A stretch of 35,399 bases of DNA from assembly GCA_003851245.1 (NCBI GenBank), contig BHEP01000029.1, positions 1-35,399 on the forward strand, written 5' to 3'. The notes under the pieces were generated by a model. It ran no database searches. It was not told the DNA's origin and worked only from the letters and a program-made list of their open reading frames with translations. This document shows, one piece after another, positions 25,414-35,304 of the stretch. Each line of letters starts with the position of its first letter. Within the stretch, counting starts at the first letter, position 1. The stretch comes from Bacteroidales bacterium. Lineage in GTDB: Bacteria; Bacteroidota; Bacteroidia; Bacteroidales; Azobacteroidaceae. A program made the translations under genes and the position numbers.

Positions 25414-27207
25414 TTAATTCCAGCCAGGGTTTTGTGTCAATGTCACTCCCTGATCTTCGTAGAGCTTTATCTGATCCATTGGCACTGGATATAGATAGTC
25501 CTTGCTGGCGGCGGTGCGCATCAAAGTTTCGTCAGTGATGGGCTTGATGTAGCCTATCGTTCCGGGTCTATCCAAGTTGGTTGATTCCTTGAATTTCTCA
25601 ATTTCGCTGGCACTAAGGGGTGGACTAATTGTGGCTATGTAGGCATCAATATCAATCCACGCACCGAGGTTGAGTTTCTTATTGAGTTTCATGTCGGCAT
25701 AATCGAGCTTTCCCCAGCGGCGCAGATCGTTGAAACGTCCTCCCTCGTATACCATCTCTACACGTCGCTCACGCCTTATTTCCCAAAGTATGGATGATAC
25801 CTCTTGTCCCTCATTATTCTTTGACAAGCGTTCGGGATCGCTTATTACTATGCCATTAACGCTCAAGTCGCTACCACTTATTGATAAATGGGGCATTACA
25901 ATTCCAGGTCTACTACGCAGCATATTGATTGTCTTGTCAAAATCACTTTGTTGCAAGCTAGCTTCACCGAGTTCTGCCAATTCAGCAAGAGTTTCTATCT
26001 GGTTTAACAAGACCTCTGCATACCGCATCACGGGAGCGTCAGTAGCATTATATGCATTTTGGCCTTCGGGAGTGAGTGCTATTTTTTGATCAACAAAACG
26101 ATGGCTCAAATATCCAGATACCGCATAGTTGGCAGTCAAGCTTTTCAATCGCAAAGAAACGGTATCAATATTGCCATAAAAACGAGGGTCTCTATGTGCA
26201 ATTTCACTGGCAAACATTTTGTCGCCCTGATAAACCCCATTGTTTGCTTGGTGAATAGGCAAGCCATTAGAAGAAAGGTAGCTCTCGATAAGGTCTTTTG
26301 AGGGAGAGCTAATTTGTGGCTCCATTATTTGCCAAGACATCTGCGAATGAGTTTTGATGCCAAACACATATTCTCTAAACAATATCATTTCGCTATTTCC
26401 TACTAAACTCAAAGAGCTTGTAATACTTTTATAGCTATTGATTATCTGATATTTATTGCTTTCAATAATACTATTTGAAGCCTCTTTTGCTACTTGCAGG
26501 TATTTTTTTGCTAGAGTATTGTCGTTTTCTCTATACTTTTGCCAGGTTCCTTCAAAGAGCATTATTTTGGAAGTATATGCCTGCACCACGTCATTATTGA
26601 CACTAAGTTTATCTATACCATCTCTTTGCATTACATGCTCTTGGGCAAAAATCAAGTCGTCGAGCACATTCTGCATCACCTCATTCCTAGGCGTTCTCAG
26701 CTTGTACAATTGGGCATTATCGTTTGAAAGAATTTCCTTATCGTACCAGGGGAAATCGCCAAATTTTTGCACCTGAGCAGAATATTCCATGGCCCTAAAA
26801 AAGCGAGCAACTCCCAATAAATGATTCTTCACCTCCTCGGGTAGAGTCGAAGTTGATGTTCGGGCAATAATGATGTTTATGCGGCGTATCCTTACAAAAG
26901 ACCAGCCTGCATCGACTGCTGTGGTGGGCGTGTTTAGGGTAAATACAGTCGCCGATTCTTGAGCCAGATCGTCTGTCCATTCCGAGACGTTTGATCCACG
27001 AAAGATGTCGGCATGTTGCCATCCTTCACCATATCCGGGGAAATAGGCAGTATACAAACCAATAAGCTGGTTGCGCACATTATTTTCACTATTCCAAAAA
27101 GCTGGCTGGTCTTCTATCCTATCCAGGGGAGGTCTTTCAAGAAAATCGGAGCAGGATGTGCTGAGTATAAATAGAATAAAAAGACAGTAGTTTATTGTTT
27201 TTTTCAT
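25414..27207 (-). CDS. SusD-family surface glycan-binding lipoprotein, copy 2
   Basis: The 597-residue SusD/RagB protein has a short signal and lipobox ending LSTSCS (Cys19), then DFLERPPLDRIEDQPAFW. The TPR region has GVARFFRAMEYSAQVQKFGDFPWY, parallel to SusD copy 1, and the C-terminus ends TLTQNPGWN. IRRERRVEMVYEGGRFNDLRRW is the usual late SusD block. It is 70 bp downstream of its SusC partner. Its ligand is unknown; homology to copy 1 suggests a related glycan, but the binding loops differ widely. Confidence 0.93.
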   Translation of the reverse strand: MKKTINYCLFILFILSTSCSDFLERPPLDRIEDQPAFWNSENNVRNQLIGLYTAYFPGYGEGWQHADIFRGSNVSEWTDDLAQESATVFTLNTPTTAVDAGWSFVRIRRINIIIARTSTSTLPEEVKNHLLGVARFFRAMEYSAQVQKFGDFPWYDKEILSNDNAQLYKLRTPRNEVMQNVLDDLIFAQEHVMQRDGIDKLSVNNDVVQAYTSKIMLFEGTWQKYRENDNTLAKKYLQVAKEASNSIIESNKYQIINSYKSITSSLSLVGNSEMILFREYVFGIKTHSQMSWQIMEPQISSPSKDLIESYLSSNGLPIHQANNGVYQGDKMFASEIAHRDPRFYGNIDTVSLRLKSLTANYAVSGYLSHRFVDQKIALTPEGQNAYNATDAPVMRYAEVLLNQIETLAELAELGEASLQQSDFDKTINMLRSRPGIVMPHLSISGSDLSVNGIVISDPERLSKNNEGQEVSSILWEIRRERRVEMVYEGGRFNDLRRWGKLDYADMKLNKKLNLGAWIDIDAYIATISPPLSASEIEKFKESTNLDRPGTIGYIKPITDETLMRTAASKDYLYPVPMDQIKLYEDQGVTLTQNPGWN

Positions 27208-27277
27208 TGTTTCTTATTTTTAATAGGAGGCTTTTCAAAGAGCACCTCCATATTTTGTTAATTATTGGAATTAGTGC

Positions 27278-30200
27278 TTAAAAAGTAAGCTGAGCACCGA
27301 ATGAAACTGTACGCATAAAAGGGTAGCTTCGTCCGAATGAGTTTCCTCCTGTGTCGCTATACTTGTTGCCAGTTGTTTCTGGGTCCACAGGCAGGTGCAT
27401 ATTTGTAAATTCAAAAGCATTTTCAATACTTGAAAACACCCTAAGGCTTCCTAGCTGCAATTTATTGACAAGCTGCTGAGGTAGGTTATATCCTAGAGTA
27501 ATGTTTTTGCACCTCAAATATCCCATTTTGAGAAGGTATTTGGACTGAGGTTGAAAATTTCTCTTGTTGGTTCCCCATGAATGATTGGTGGGTCTAGGGT
27601 AAAATGCGCCTGTGTTTTCAGGAGTCCAATAGTCTGTTTGGTGGGCATACAATATCTCTTGAGGCATGAACCCCGGTATTCCCACAACACCAGAGACCCA
27701 ATAATCACGAGAACCTACGCCTTGAAAGAATGCGCTAAAATCAAAACCCTTGTAGTCTATATTAAAGGCAAAACTGTATTCAAAGTTTGGCAAGGCATTT
27801 CCAATGACCTTCAAATCGCCATGATCCTCCAGTGTATTTTTGCCATATCCAATTGTGGAATTGTCGCCATCAAGGTTTTTGTACTTAACATCGCCAGGTC
27901 CAAGCTTGAATGCTCCGTCGTGTATCAGGTGCTGTGATGCTATACCATCAATTAGCGATCCATCAGAGTTGAAATCAGACTCTTGAAAAAGGCGATCTGT
28001 TTCGTATCCCCAAATTTCGCCCAATCTTTTGCCAGCATAGTATCCATAAATATTGTTTGTCGTGTTGTTGTATTTTGTTATTTTCTCTACCACCTTCGAG
28101 ATGTTTGCTCTCATGCCAATTCCCATTCCGGAGGCAAATCTATGATTGAAGTCCACCCCAATTTCTATACCTGTGGCCTGCATTTCGCCAAAGTTTATCT
28201 GCGGAGCGGATGCGCCAAAGGAAGATGGCATGGTTTGTCCGGGGGAGTGCATGTCGGATGTTGTACGCTGATACCAGTCGAATACAAGTCCTATCTTGTC
28301 TTTGTAGAACCTGGCATCGAGGCCAATATCTATGGTGCTCACACGTTCCCAGCTTAGGCTTGGCGACATCACCGATGGGGCACCAATAAATGGCAATTGC
28401 TTACCATTTTGCAGCCATCCGGAGGCAGTATTTACGCCCATTATGGAAAGGAAGGAGTTGGCGGCAACATCCTGGTTGCCAATCGTTCCCCACGAACCTC
28501 TCATTTTAAGCGTAGACATTACAGGCTTAACTGGCTCCATAAACGCTTCTTCGCTTACCCTCCATCCTAGGGATGTAGAAGGGAAAAAGCCCCATTTATT
28601 GCCTTTAGGAAAACGCGAAGAACCGTCATATCGAGCATTTAACTCAAACAAATATTTTTGGTGGTAGCTATAATTTACACGACCAAAAAATCCCATGGCA
28701 GCAAAATCGTTGTGGTAGGACTGCCATGCACTGGAGTACTGATCGCCCACGGCAAGAGCTATTTCGGGCTGATCTAGGTTTACCAAACCTCGGCGCTCAG
28801 AGTAGTGTCCTCTTCTATCCCTTGTTTCGGCATCCATTCCTGTCATTAATTTCAAATCACTTGCCTGATCAAATGTTTTATCGTAGGTAGCATACGCCTT
28901 AAAGGTATTGGATACAGTGTATCTACTAGATTCCATTACCTTGTTTTGATTTCCTCCATACACATCTCTGTAGTCAAAAGGATTAGATTTGTCGAAGAAA
29001 TTATATGCCATCACCACACCACCCTCTCGTTTCTCTTGGTTGTTGAGTAGTCCAAAAGTATAATCTAGGTTTAGTGATAAGTCTTTGGTAATATTAAATT
29101 CCGAGCCTAGGTTCAAGCGGGTATAATTGGATATCTGCTCCTCGCGTTTGGCTTGTTTTATATCGGCTACGGAGGAGCGAAAGTCCTTCCCCTCATAAGT
29201 GGCATAAGGATAAAACGAGGGCCAGCGCAGCAGGTAGTACCATTCATCAAAAATAGGGCCCGCTGTAGCCTGTGCAAATTTGTATGGAGTCTCGTTTGCC
29301 GATCTGGTAAACATCATATTTGCCCTCACCTTCCACCAATCTTTTACATTGGAGGTTATATTGGAATTTAGGTTGAACCTATCATATTTATCGGAATTAA
29401 ATTTCATGACACCCGTCTGATTCAAATAAGCCAAGCTCAGATTGTAGCTTGTTTGCTGCCCACCTCCACGTATCGACACGTTGTGGTTTTGTTGGGGAGT
29501 CCACTTGCGTGTAAATTCCTTTACGGGGTCAAATTCCCTATAAAAATAATAAGAGCCCCCTCTATTTTCAAAGTCCCTTCCTAGCATCATTTCTCCCAAC
29601 TCTCCTTGAGATTCACCCCCATATTGAGCATGCCAGTCCCTCATTTTCTGTACAGATTCGCGGTCTATATTGTAGCCAATACTACTTACAGTATTGATAT
29701 TATCGCGTGCTGCTATTGCGAGTAGAAACTCTGCATTTTCATACGTCTTTGATTGTTTTGGCATATCGGTAGGAGTGCTCCATGCAAAGTTGTTAGAATA
29801 AGAAACCAAAACTTTTTCGTTTTGCTTTCCGGTCTTTGAGGTTATCAGAATAACGCCCCAAGCAGCACGAGTGCCATAAATGGATGCCGACGCAGCATCT
29901 TTTAGTACCGAGATAGACTCTATGTCGTCGGGGTTGACTAAGTTTAGACTGGGTATCTCCACATTGTCGAGCAAGATAAGGGGACTTGTGCCACTTGCTG
30001 CACTCAGAGAACCTACAGATCCGCGGAGGCGAATGTTAGACTCTGTGCCTACACCTCCAGCGTTGGTGGTGATGCTCAATCCTGGCGAGGCTCCCTGCAG
30101 TGCCTTTGCCACATCCGTAACAGGGCGATTGCCTATGGCATCTTTCATGCTAATGCTTGCTACGGCTCCTGTTAGGTTTTCTTTTTTTTGCGTGCCAAAC

Positions 30201-30607
30201 CCCACTACTACTAGTTCGTCGAGCATTTGAGTATCTTCAAGCAACTGCACATTTATGCTTTTTTTGTTTCCCACCACAATAGCTTGCTGTATGTAGCCTA
30301 TGTAGGTAAACACAAGTTCGCTACTGGAGCTCCTTGCAGCAAAAGAAAAACTACCATCAAAGTCGGTAATTGTTCCTCTCGTACTGCCTTTTTCGGTCAC
30401 ACTAACGCCAATGAGGGCTTCCCCATTGCTGTCGGTCACCATGCCCTGGATCTTAATTTCATCTTGCTGAACACTGCTTGATTTACTAACATCTACAGCG
30501 CCTTCTGCCCCTACTTGCTGACTATTTGCAGCCAAAAGGAAGCATGCAAGGGGTAGAACAAGAAGCTTTCTTCTCCAAGCCCCTTTCTTTTTGTTGTTTA
30601 CTTTCAT
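27278..30607 (-). CDS. SusC/RagA-family TonB-dependent outer-membrane transporter, copy 2
   Basis: The 1109-residue protein has a signal segment (cleavage near QVGAEG), a carboxypeptidase-like domain (GEALIGVSVTEKGSTRGTI), the plug start LDELVVVGFGTQKKENLTGAV, and the signature SVLKDAASASIYGTRAAWG. The barrel ends in FGAQLTF. Residues about 50-155 are nearly the same as in SusC copy 1, while the extracellular and barrel parts are much less alike. That pattern indicates duplication with N-terminal conservation or gene conversion. It heads the unit susC-susD-symporter. Confidence 0.95.
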   Translation of the reverse strand: MKVNNKKKGAWRRKLLVLPLACFLLAANSQQVGAEGAVDVSKSSSVQQDEIKIQGMVTDSNGEALIGVSVTEKGSTRGTITDFDGSFSFAARSSSSELVFTYIGYIQQAIVVGNKKSINVQLLEDTQMLDELVVVGFGTQKKENLTGAVASISMKDAIGNRPVTDVAKALQGASPGLSITTNAGGVGTESNIRLRGSVGSLSAASGTSPLILLDNVEIPSLNLVNPDDIESISVLKDAASASIYGTRAAWGVILITSKTGKQNEKVLVSYSNNFAWSTPTDMPKQSKTYENAEFLLAIAARDNINTVSSIGYNIDRESVQKMRDWHAQYGGESQGELGEMMLGRDFENRGGSYYFYREFDPVKEFTRKWTPQQNHNVSIRGGGQQTSYNLSLAYLNQTGVMKFNSDKYDRFNLNSNITSNVKDWWKVRANMMFTRSANETPYKFAQATAGPIFDEWYYLLRWPSFYPYATYEGKDFRSSVADIKQAKREEQISNYTRLNLGSEFNITKDLSLNLDYTFGLLNNQEKREGGVVMAYNFFDKSNPFDYRDVYGGNQNKVMESSRYTVSNTFKAYATYDKTFDQASDLKLMTGMDAETRDRRGHYSERRGLVNLDQPEIALAVGDQYSSAWQSYHNDFAAMGFFGRVNYSYHQKYLFELNARYDGSSRFPKGNKWGFFPSTSLGWRVSEEAFMEPVKPVMSTLKMRGSWGTIGNQDVAANSFLSIMGVNTASGWLQNGKQLPFIGAPSVMSPSLSWERVSTIDIGLDARFYKDKIGLVFDWYQRTTSDMHSPGQTMPSSFGASAPQINFGEMQATGIEIGVDFNHRFASGMGIGMRANISKVVEKITKYNNTTNNIYGYYAGKRLGEIWGYETDRLFQESDFNSDGSLIDGIASQHLIHDGAFKLGPGDVKYKNLDGDNSTIGYGKNTLEDHGDLKVIGNALPNFEYSFAFNIDYKGFDFSAFFQGVGSRDYWVSGVVGIPGFMPQEILYAHQTDYWTPENTGAFYPRPTNHSWGTNKRNFQPQSKYLLKMGYLRCKNITLGYNLPQQLVNKLQLGSLRVFSSIENAFEFTNMHLPVDPETTGNKYSDTGGNSFGRSYPFMRTVSFGAQLTF

Positions 30608-30902
30608 CGGTTCTTACTTTATTTAGGTTATTAATGTAATATCTAAGAAAAAATTAGAGTTTTATCCCTTATTTTAGCTATTATTGATAATACCCAACAA
30701 ATGTAAGTTTTTATTTTCAAATGATTATAAAAATTAAGTTTATTTAAGATTTGTGCGTAATAATTTAAGTTTTAAAGTGCCCTCAAAAGAAAGGGCCTCT
30801 AAAAGCTATGCTTAGTATTTACTCCGCCCTGCAGGACAAAAACACCACCTTTCTTTCCAAACAATGCTACATCCAACACTTCAAGGAGTATAAGACAAAA
30901 TA
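30608..30902. other. Intergenic region between region D receptor and susC copy 2
   Basis: This 295 bp spacer holds the -7-like element at 30698-30705 and a weak hairpin (GCCCT at 30779-30783 with AGGGC at 30792-30796). The hairpin lies on the minus strand downstream of the TonB receptor and could help end that transcript. A plus-strand 37-codon frame (30808-30921) has no recognisable homology. Confidence 0.4.
30698..30705 (-). promoter_or_regulatory. -7 promoter element for susC copy 2 unit
   Basis: Minus-strand TACATTTG matches TAnnTTTG. The surrounding CTTACATTTG, and the A/T pattern upstream of it, closely resemble the promoter at 21105-21135. A -33 TTTG at the standard distance is not evident; TTTG at 30721-30718 is too close. 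The leader to the susC ATG would be about 85 bases. Confidence 0.4.
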
Positions 30903-33245
30903 TCAGAATCTGCGAGTGTAGCTAAAGGATGGAATGAAAGGGAAGAGTGAGAATTGCTTCCAGTTGTCGCCTTCATCGTCAGTATAATAGAAATAGGCAT
31001 TCTGCCTGTTATAAAGATTGTAGATAGCAAAGTTCCACGACGATTTTTTTCTATCATAATTCATTGCAATATCCAATCTATGATAAGGAGGCGTTTTATA
31101 GCCATTTTTGTTCTCATAATTGTATGCCTTGAGATGAGGGTTCTTGTAATAATTTTTATCCTCAGGATTTGGATTATAAATACCTTCAAATATTGTAGGT
31201 TTGTAGACATAATATTTTTCTATTGGCATGCTTATATTATTTCCACTTTTACAAACCCATGTTGCTGAAAATGTGATAGACTTACTCACGCGAGTATTTG
31301 CTACAATACTCAAGTCGTGGCGGTTGTCGAATTTGTGCGGATACTCCAGCCCGCTATTGATATTGTCGAATTGCCGCGTACTCTTGGACAAGGTATAGGC
31401 AATCCATCCATTGAATAGTCCTGTTTCTTTACTAAACAAAAACTCAATTCCCTTAGACCCTCCTTTTCCTCCTGAGCTGATACCATCTTGCCAGTTTGCT
31501 CCCCTAAAAGAAAAAGTAGACTCTTCGTACTCAATAAGGTTGTTCATCCTTTTGTGGTATGCTTCTATATTGATAGACATATTAGATGGTAATACATATT
31601 TCAAGCCGAGGCTATATTGATTGGAGCGTTCTGGATGTAGCTTCTTCGTTGTCGGAATCCACAAATCGTTGGGCAAGGTATTTCCTTGGTTGGAAAGCAG
31701 GTGTACAAATTGAGTCATTCGGCTATAATCAAGCGAAAGTTTTATTTTTTTTGTAGGCTGGTAAGAAATTCCCAAACGAGGCTCAGGAACAATAAAATTG
31801 CTTCCCACTGATAGCCAAGTGGAGAGTCTTATGCCTGCATGCGTGCTAAAGAGCGAATTTAGATGCTGTTCGCTTCCGAAATAAAAATCACTATGTAGGG
31901 CATGTGTTCTCATCGACACTACTGTATCAAACTTGGGGGCATCCGAAGAGGTATATCTGTGGGCTGTAGAAGAGGGAGAGAAGGTGTGCAGATTCAGATC
32001 TGCTCCAAACTGCAATTTCCAATTGTCTTTCAGGAAATACGAAAAATCTTGCTTGGCAATCACATCGTCTATCATGGAAGCATAGCGAGTGCTGGAGCTG
32101 AATTTATCGCCCTGAATCTTGCTCTTGGAATTTGAGGAACTATTGTTGAAAAAATGTGTATATGCAAGCGTCGTGTTGGATAATAATTGTGGCGTATATT
32201 GGCGATGCCATCGCATATTGGTCATAAAATTGCCCCATTTGTGGGTATTTGAGCCCGAAGATTTGAGCTCTTTGCGCTCTTTTTCGTTATGCTGTCGCAT
32301 ATAAACATTATCTATTCCGGTATAGAGACTTATAAAAAGAGTGTTTTTGTCGTTTATTTGGTGTGACACCTTGCCTGTAAAGTCGAAAAAATAATATCCC
32401 TGCTTATCGTCATTGATAAGATTTACAGCCTCCATCAGAATACCAATATTGCATATTCTACCTGAAAATAAATAAGTCGTTTTAGTATCTTTAAGAGGTC
32501 CTTCCATAAAAAATTTAGAACTGATGAGTCCCAATTGTAGTGCTTTTTTTGTTTCTTTTTTATTGCCATTTTTTAACCCAATATTCATGATAGACGACAA
32601 GCGCCCTCCATATTGCGCAGGATAAGCGCCCTTGTACACTTCAACATTATTGATTGCATCGACATCAAAGACCGAAAGAAAACCGCCCAGATGATTGACA
32701 TGATACAGGGGAATGTTGTCCATCAAAAATAAATTCTGATCGGCCGAGCCTCCTCGTACCAATAAGCTCGACGAGCCTTCATCAGCCCCTTTGATGCCAG
32801 GAAGCAGCTGGAAAGATTTGAGTATATCAGCCTCTCCGCCCAATGAGGGGAGGTTTTTAAGCTGTGTGATGGGAATGCTCATCTTGCCCTGCCTGACAAC
32901 ATTGCTGTTGAAAACAAACTCTGTGAGTTGCTGACTTTTGCTACTTAAATAGATGGCAAGAGGCTCTGCTGTAGCCCCAATTTTTTGGACAAATGTGTTA
33001 TAGCCTAGATAGGAAAATTGGTATTCTATTGCAATAGCACTTGACATTTGAATGTAAAAATAGCCCCTTTCATCGCTAATACTGCCCTGCTTTGTTGTGG
33101 TATTAAGTATGGATGCACCAATGAGTGCTTCTCCTGTTGCCTCATCATATACATATCCGTAGACCGACTGCTGCTGAGCAAAGGTGCTTGTTGAATGCGA
33201 AAGTATTAAAAATAAAAATACGGAATGTAATAATATTTGTCTCAT
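30903..33245 (-). CDS. TonB-dependent receptor with carboxypeptidase-like domain (DUF4249-associated type)
   Basis: The 780-residue protein has a signal peptide (MRQILLHSVFLFLILSHSTS, cut near FAQ), then a carboxypeptidase-like domain (GEALIGASILNTTTKQGSIS). The plug typical of the receptors paired with DUF4249 follows: LPSLGGEADILKSFQLLPGI, SLLVRGGSADQNLFLMDNIP and GGFLSVFDVDAINNVEVYKG. The barrel ends FIPSFSYTRRF. It lacks the SusC signature and is smaller than SusC proteins. Its start codon overlaps the stop of the DUF4249 gene as ATGA (33242-33245). The ligand is unknown; it is likely an outer-membrane import system separate from the peptidoglycan locus. Confidence 0.9.
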   Translation of the reverse strand: MRQILLHSVFLFLILSHSTSTFAQQQSVYGYVYDEATGEALIGASILNTTTKQGSISDERGYFYIQMSSAIAIEYQFSYLGYNTFVQKIGATAEPLAIYLSSKSQQLTEFVFNSNVVRQGKMSIPITQLKNLPSLGGEADILKSFQLLPGIKGADEGSSSLLVRGGSADQNLFLMDNIPLYHVNHLGGFLSVFDVDAINNVEVYKGAYPAQYGGRLSSIMNIGLKNGNKKETKKALQLGLISSKFFMEGPLKDTKTTYLFSGRICNIGILMEAVNLINDDKQGYYFFDFTGKVSHQINDKNTLFISLYTGIDNVYMRQHNEKERKELKSSGSNTHKWGNFMTNMRWHRQYTPQLLSNTTLAYTHFFNNSSSNSKSKIQGDKFSSSTRYASMIDDVIAKQDFSYFLKDNWKLQFGADLNLHTFSPSSTAHRYTSSDAPKFDTVVSMRTHALHSDFYFGSEQHLNSLFSTHAGIRLSTWLSVGSNFIVPEPRLGISYQPTKKIKLSLDYSRMTQFVHLLSNQGNTLPNDLWIPTTKKLHPERSNQYSLGLKYVLPSNMSINIEAYHKRMNNLIEYEESTFSFRGANWQDGISSGGKGGSKGIEFLFSKETGLFNGWIAYTLSKSTRQFDNINSGLEYPHKFDNRHDLSIVANTRVSKSITFSATWVCKSGNNISMPIEKYYVYKPTIFEGIYNPNPEDKNYYKNPHLKAYNYENKNGYKTPPYHRLDIAMNYDRKKSSWNFAIYNLYNRQNAYFYYTDDEGDNWKQFSLFPFIPSFSYTRRF

Positions 33246-34168
33246 TTTGAAGTGGATTGAAATCCTGACTGGTTGAAAGAGCTGAAAACGCCAAAGCCAT
33301 TTTTTATATTTGAAAAAAGACCTAAGGGCTCTACAGGAAACATCAAGTCGCCATTTTCAGGCTGGGTGTAGAGATGGGTATAAAGCGACTTTTGATAATG
33401 GTAGTAGGTTTCGCTTACATTTCGCAAAAATATGAAGGGAGCACCTCCCGACTGAATTTTTATTTGTAGTACAAGCTCTTTTCCATTACATAAATGATCG
33501 TCAAAAAGAATGCTCTGTGGGCTGTTTTGAGCCTCACTATCAACAGACACTATTTCGTTTGAAATCCTAAATGGGCGAATTCGAGAATAGACAACTTCGC
33601 CAGAAGATCCTGTCCCTCTGTGTACAGGCAGTAACTCATAATAATTTTTTTCTGCAACATTATCTTGAAACTTTAAGGTAAGAAGACCCATAAAGAGTGC
33701 GTCGGAGGAGCTGTACTCGAAAGGATCTTGAAAGGTGGCAGAACTTATCTCCACTTTTGCGGGGATATAGTCGGAGGCATACACGGCATCAAAACCAGGA
33801 GCTTCAACACAAAGACTGTAATGATGTCCTTCTTTCAAAGGTAGGTTTGATACATACACCCCATCTTGATCGGTGAGTATGGCGGTATCACAAACATTGG
33901 TCGTTTGATCTACAATTGTTACCAAAGCATCTGATACAAAAGCCACATCCTTATCCTTAAGGCTTTGTGTGCGTCCTACATATATGCCTAAGTCATTGTT
34001 GACCTGCATAATACTATATACCACCAAACGCCTCTTTATTTCAGGAGACTGATAGTCTATCTCATTAGAACAGGAGCTATGCAAGAGTACCATAAAGAGT
34101 GTTGACAACAAGCTATAAGCTAAAAAAAGCCCATTCGAAAATGGACTTTTAATTTTTAATAGGATCAT
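33242..34168 (-). CDS. DUF4249 lipoprotein, partner of the TonB receptor
   Basis: This is a lipoprotein with lipobox VLLHSSCS (Cys33 when started at 34168). It shows the DUF4249 layout: RRLVVYSIMQ, DALVTIVDQTTNV, a beta-sandwich-like stretch GVYVSNLPLKEGHHYSLCVE, and YASDYIPAKVEI, then a conserved-looking C-terminal region. DUF4249 genes usually sit directly before a TonB-dependent receptor gene, as here. The start at 34168 makes a TAATG overlap with the upstream stop. An alternative ATG at 34174 adds two residues and overlaps more. Function is unknown; a surface or periplasmic accessory of the receptor is likely. Confidence 0.8.
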   Translation of the reverse strand: MILLKIKSPFSNGLFLAYSLLSTLFMVLLHSSCSNEIDYQSPEIKRRLVVYSIMQVNNDLGIYVGRTQSLKDKDVAFVSDALVTIVDQTTNVCDTAILTDQDGVYVSNLPLKEGHHYSLCVEAPGFDAVYASDYIPAKVEISSATFQDPFEYSSSDALFMGLLTLKFQDNVAEKNYYELLPVHRGTGSSGEVVYSRIRPFRISNEIVSVDSEAQNSPQSILFDDHLCNGKELVLQIKIQSGGAPFIFLRNVSETYYHYQKSLYTHLYTQPENGDLMFPVEPLGLFSNIKNGFGVFSSFNQSGFQSTSK

Positions 34169-35304
34169 TACCATCCCTTATTGCTATCTTTTTGTAGATT
34201 AATTGTTTTTCTACCAACAAATTCAACCTCAATTTCTAAAGACATTAGATCTACATTAAATATAGGTTGTAATTTAGCAGTATTATTATATACCCTATTT
34301 ACGTACACAATCTCTCCTGAATCTTTAGGTCTTTCGAAAGATTCTGTCATTAAATTTACATTCTGCCACTCATAGCCTACCAGCTTATCTTTAGTTCCAA
34401 ATGCTGGAAATCTAAGCTCGGATCCAAACAGTCTCTCTTCTCCATAAGGTGGACTCATGCGAAGATAATCAATTACCACTCTTCTTTTTATAAAATACTT
34501 TACATCCCAATATGTTCTTTTCCATTTCTTAAAAGGATATGTACCTGAATTGTGCTGACACTCAATATTAAAATTCAACGTGCTTCTCCAGATAGTACCA
34601 TCCACAACAAGGGGTCTTGATGAAAAATCGTATTCAACTAAAAATCTATAACTACCATTGTAGTGATATTCTGAACTATTACTTGCGCTTGTTGATTTAA
34701 ATTCTAGGGGAGTTGGTAAAGCTACTCCATCGACCCAGGTTATTTCTGCATCAGAAGTTATTTGAAAAACAGTATCTCCAATGGCATAATATCCATTTTC
34801 ATTTAAGATAGGTGCAAAATAAGGCTTGAAAATGCTGTAATTAAAACTCGAATATCCATTTTCATCTACCGATTCTTGAATAAAGCCAGAGGCTCTTTTT
34901 TTCAAATAAAGATCTGAAAATTGCTTGTTGAGTATGTCCGCTCTTTCATTATCTGACGTAGCATTATTGTAGGTATCCACCAATTCTAATTCGGCCTTTT
35001 CTATTGCACCAAAAATTGTTGTTTGCGATATAAAACCCTGCATTTTATTGTTTTCCAAAGCCAACCTTTCTTCCTCAGGGAGTGCATGAAACTTGGATAA
35101 AATAGAAGCTACTTGGTTGAAATCGGTAAATACCAACATGCCATCTACTACTTTTGGATCCTGAACACCTTCGTAGCTTTCAGAATAAGAACTGTATGCT
35201 ATCTTAGGCTCTGCTTTTGAAACTACATCATCCTCATTGCTACAAGCGTATAATATTGGCAATGTACAGGCAATTATTACTGCTTTTAAAAATATTTTAT
35301 TCAT
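34168..35304 (-). CDS. Unrecognised Bacteroidetes lipoprotein
   Basis: The 378-residue protein starts MNKIFLKAVIIACTLPILYA with Cys21 in a lipobox followed by SNEDD, a surface-export-like acidic tail. After it comes DGMLVFTDFNQVASILSKF and an acidic helical stretch with LPEEERLALENN, then Tyr/Ser-rich and beta-rich sequence (YHYNGSYRFLVEYDF, KKWKRTYWDVKYFIKRR). The N-terminal block recalls small Bacteroides lipoproteins of DUF4848 type, but I am not sure. The ATG at 35304 was chosen over one nine codons upstream because it starts the signal peptide cleanly. It is the first gene of the unit with DUF4249 and the receptor, overlapping the DUF4249 start. Confidence 0.7.
   Translation of the reverse strand: MNKIFLKAVIIACTLPILYACSNEDDVVSKAEPKIAYSSYSESYEGVQDPKVVDGMLVFTDFNQVASILSKFHALPEEERLALENNKMQGFISQTTIFGAIEKAELELVDTYNNATSDNERADILNKQFSDLYLKKRASGFIQESVDENGYSSFNYSIFKPYFAPILNENGYYAIGDTVFQITSDAEITWVDGVALPTPLEFKSTSASNSSEYHYNGSYRFLVEYDFSSRPLVVDGTIWRSTLNFNIECQHNSGTYPFKKWKRTYWDVKYFIKRRVVIDYLRMSPPYGEERLFGSELRFPAFGTKDKLVGYEWQNVNLMTESFERPKDSGEIVYVNRVYNNTAKLQPIFNVDLMSLEIEVEFVGRKTINLQKDSNKGW

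Noticed and set aside
27208..27277. GGAGG/CCTCC inverted repeat between susC and susD copy 2
   Set aside because: Only five perfect base pairs with a long mismatched interior; too weak to call a terminator or attenuator.
30808..30921. Plus-strand 37-codon ORF between the receptor and susC copy 2
   Set aside because: Short, no recognisable homology and overlaps the end of the receptor gene; not enough support.
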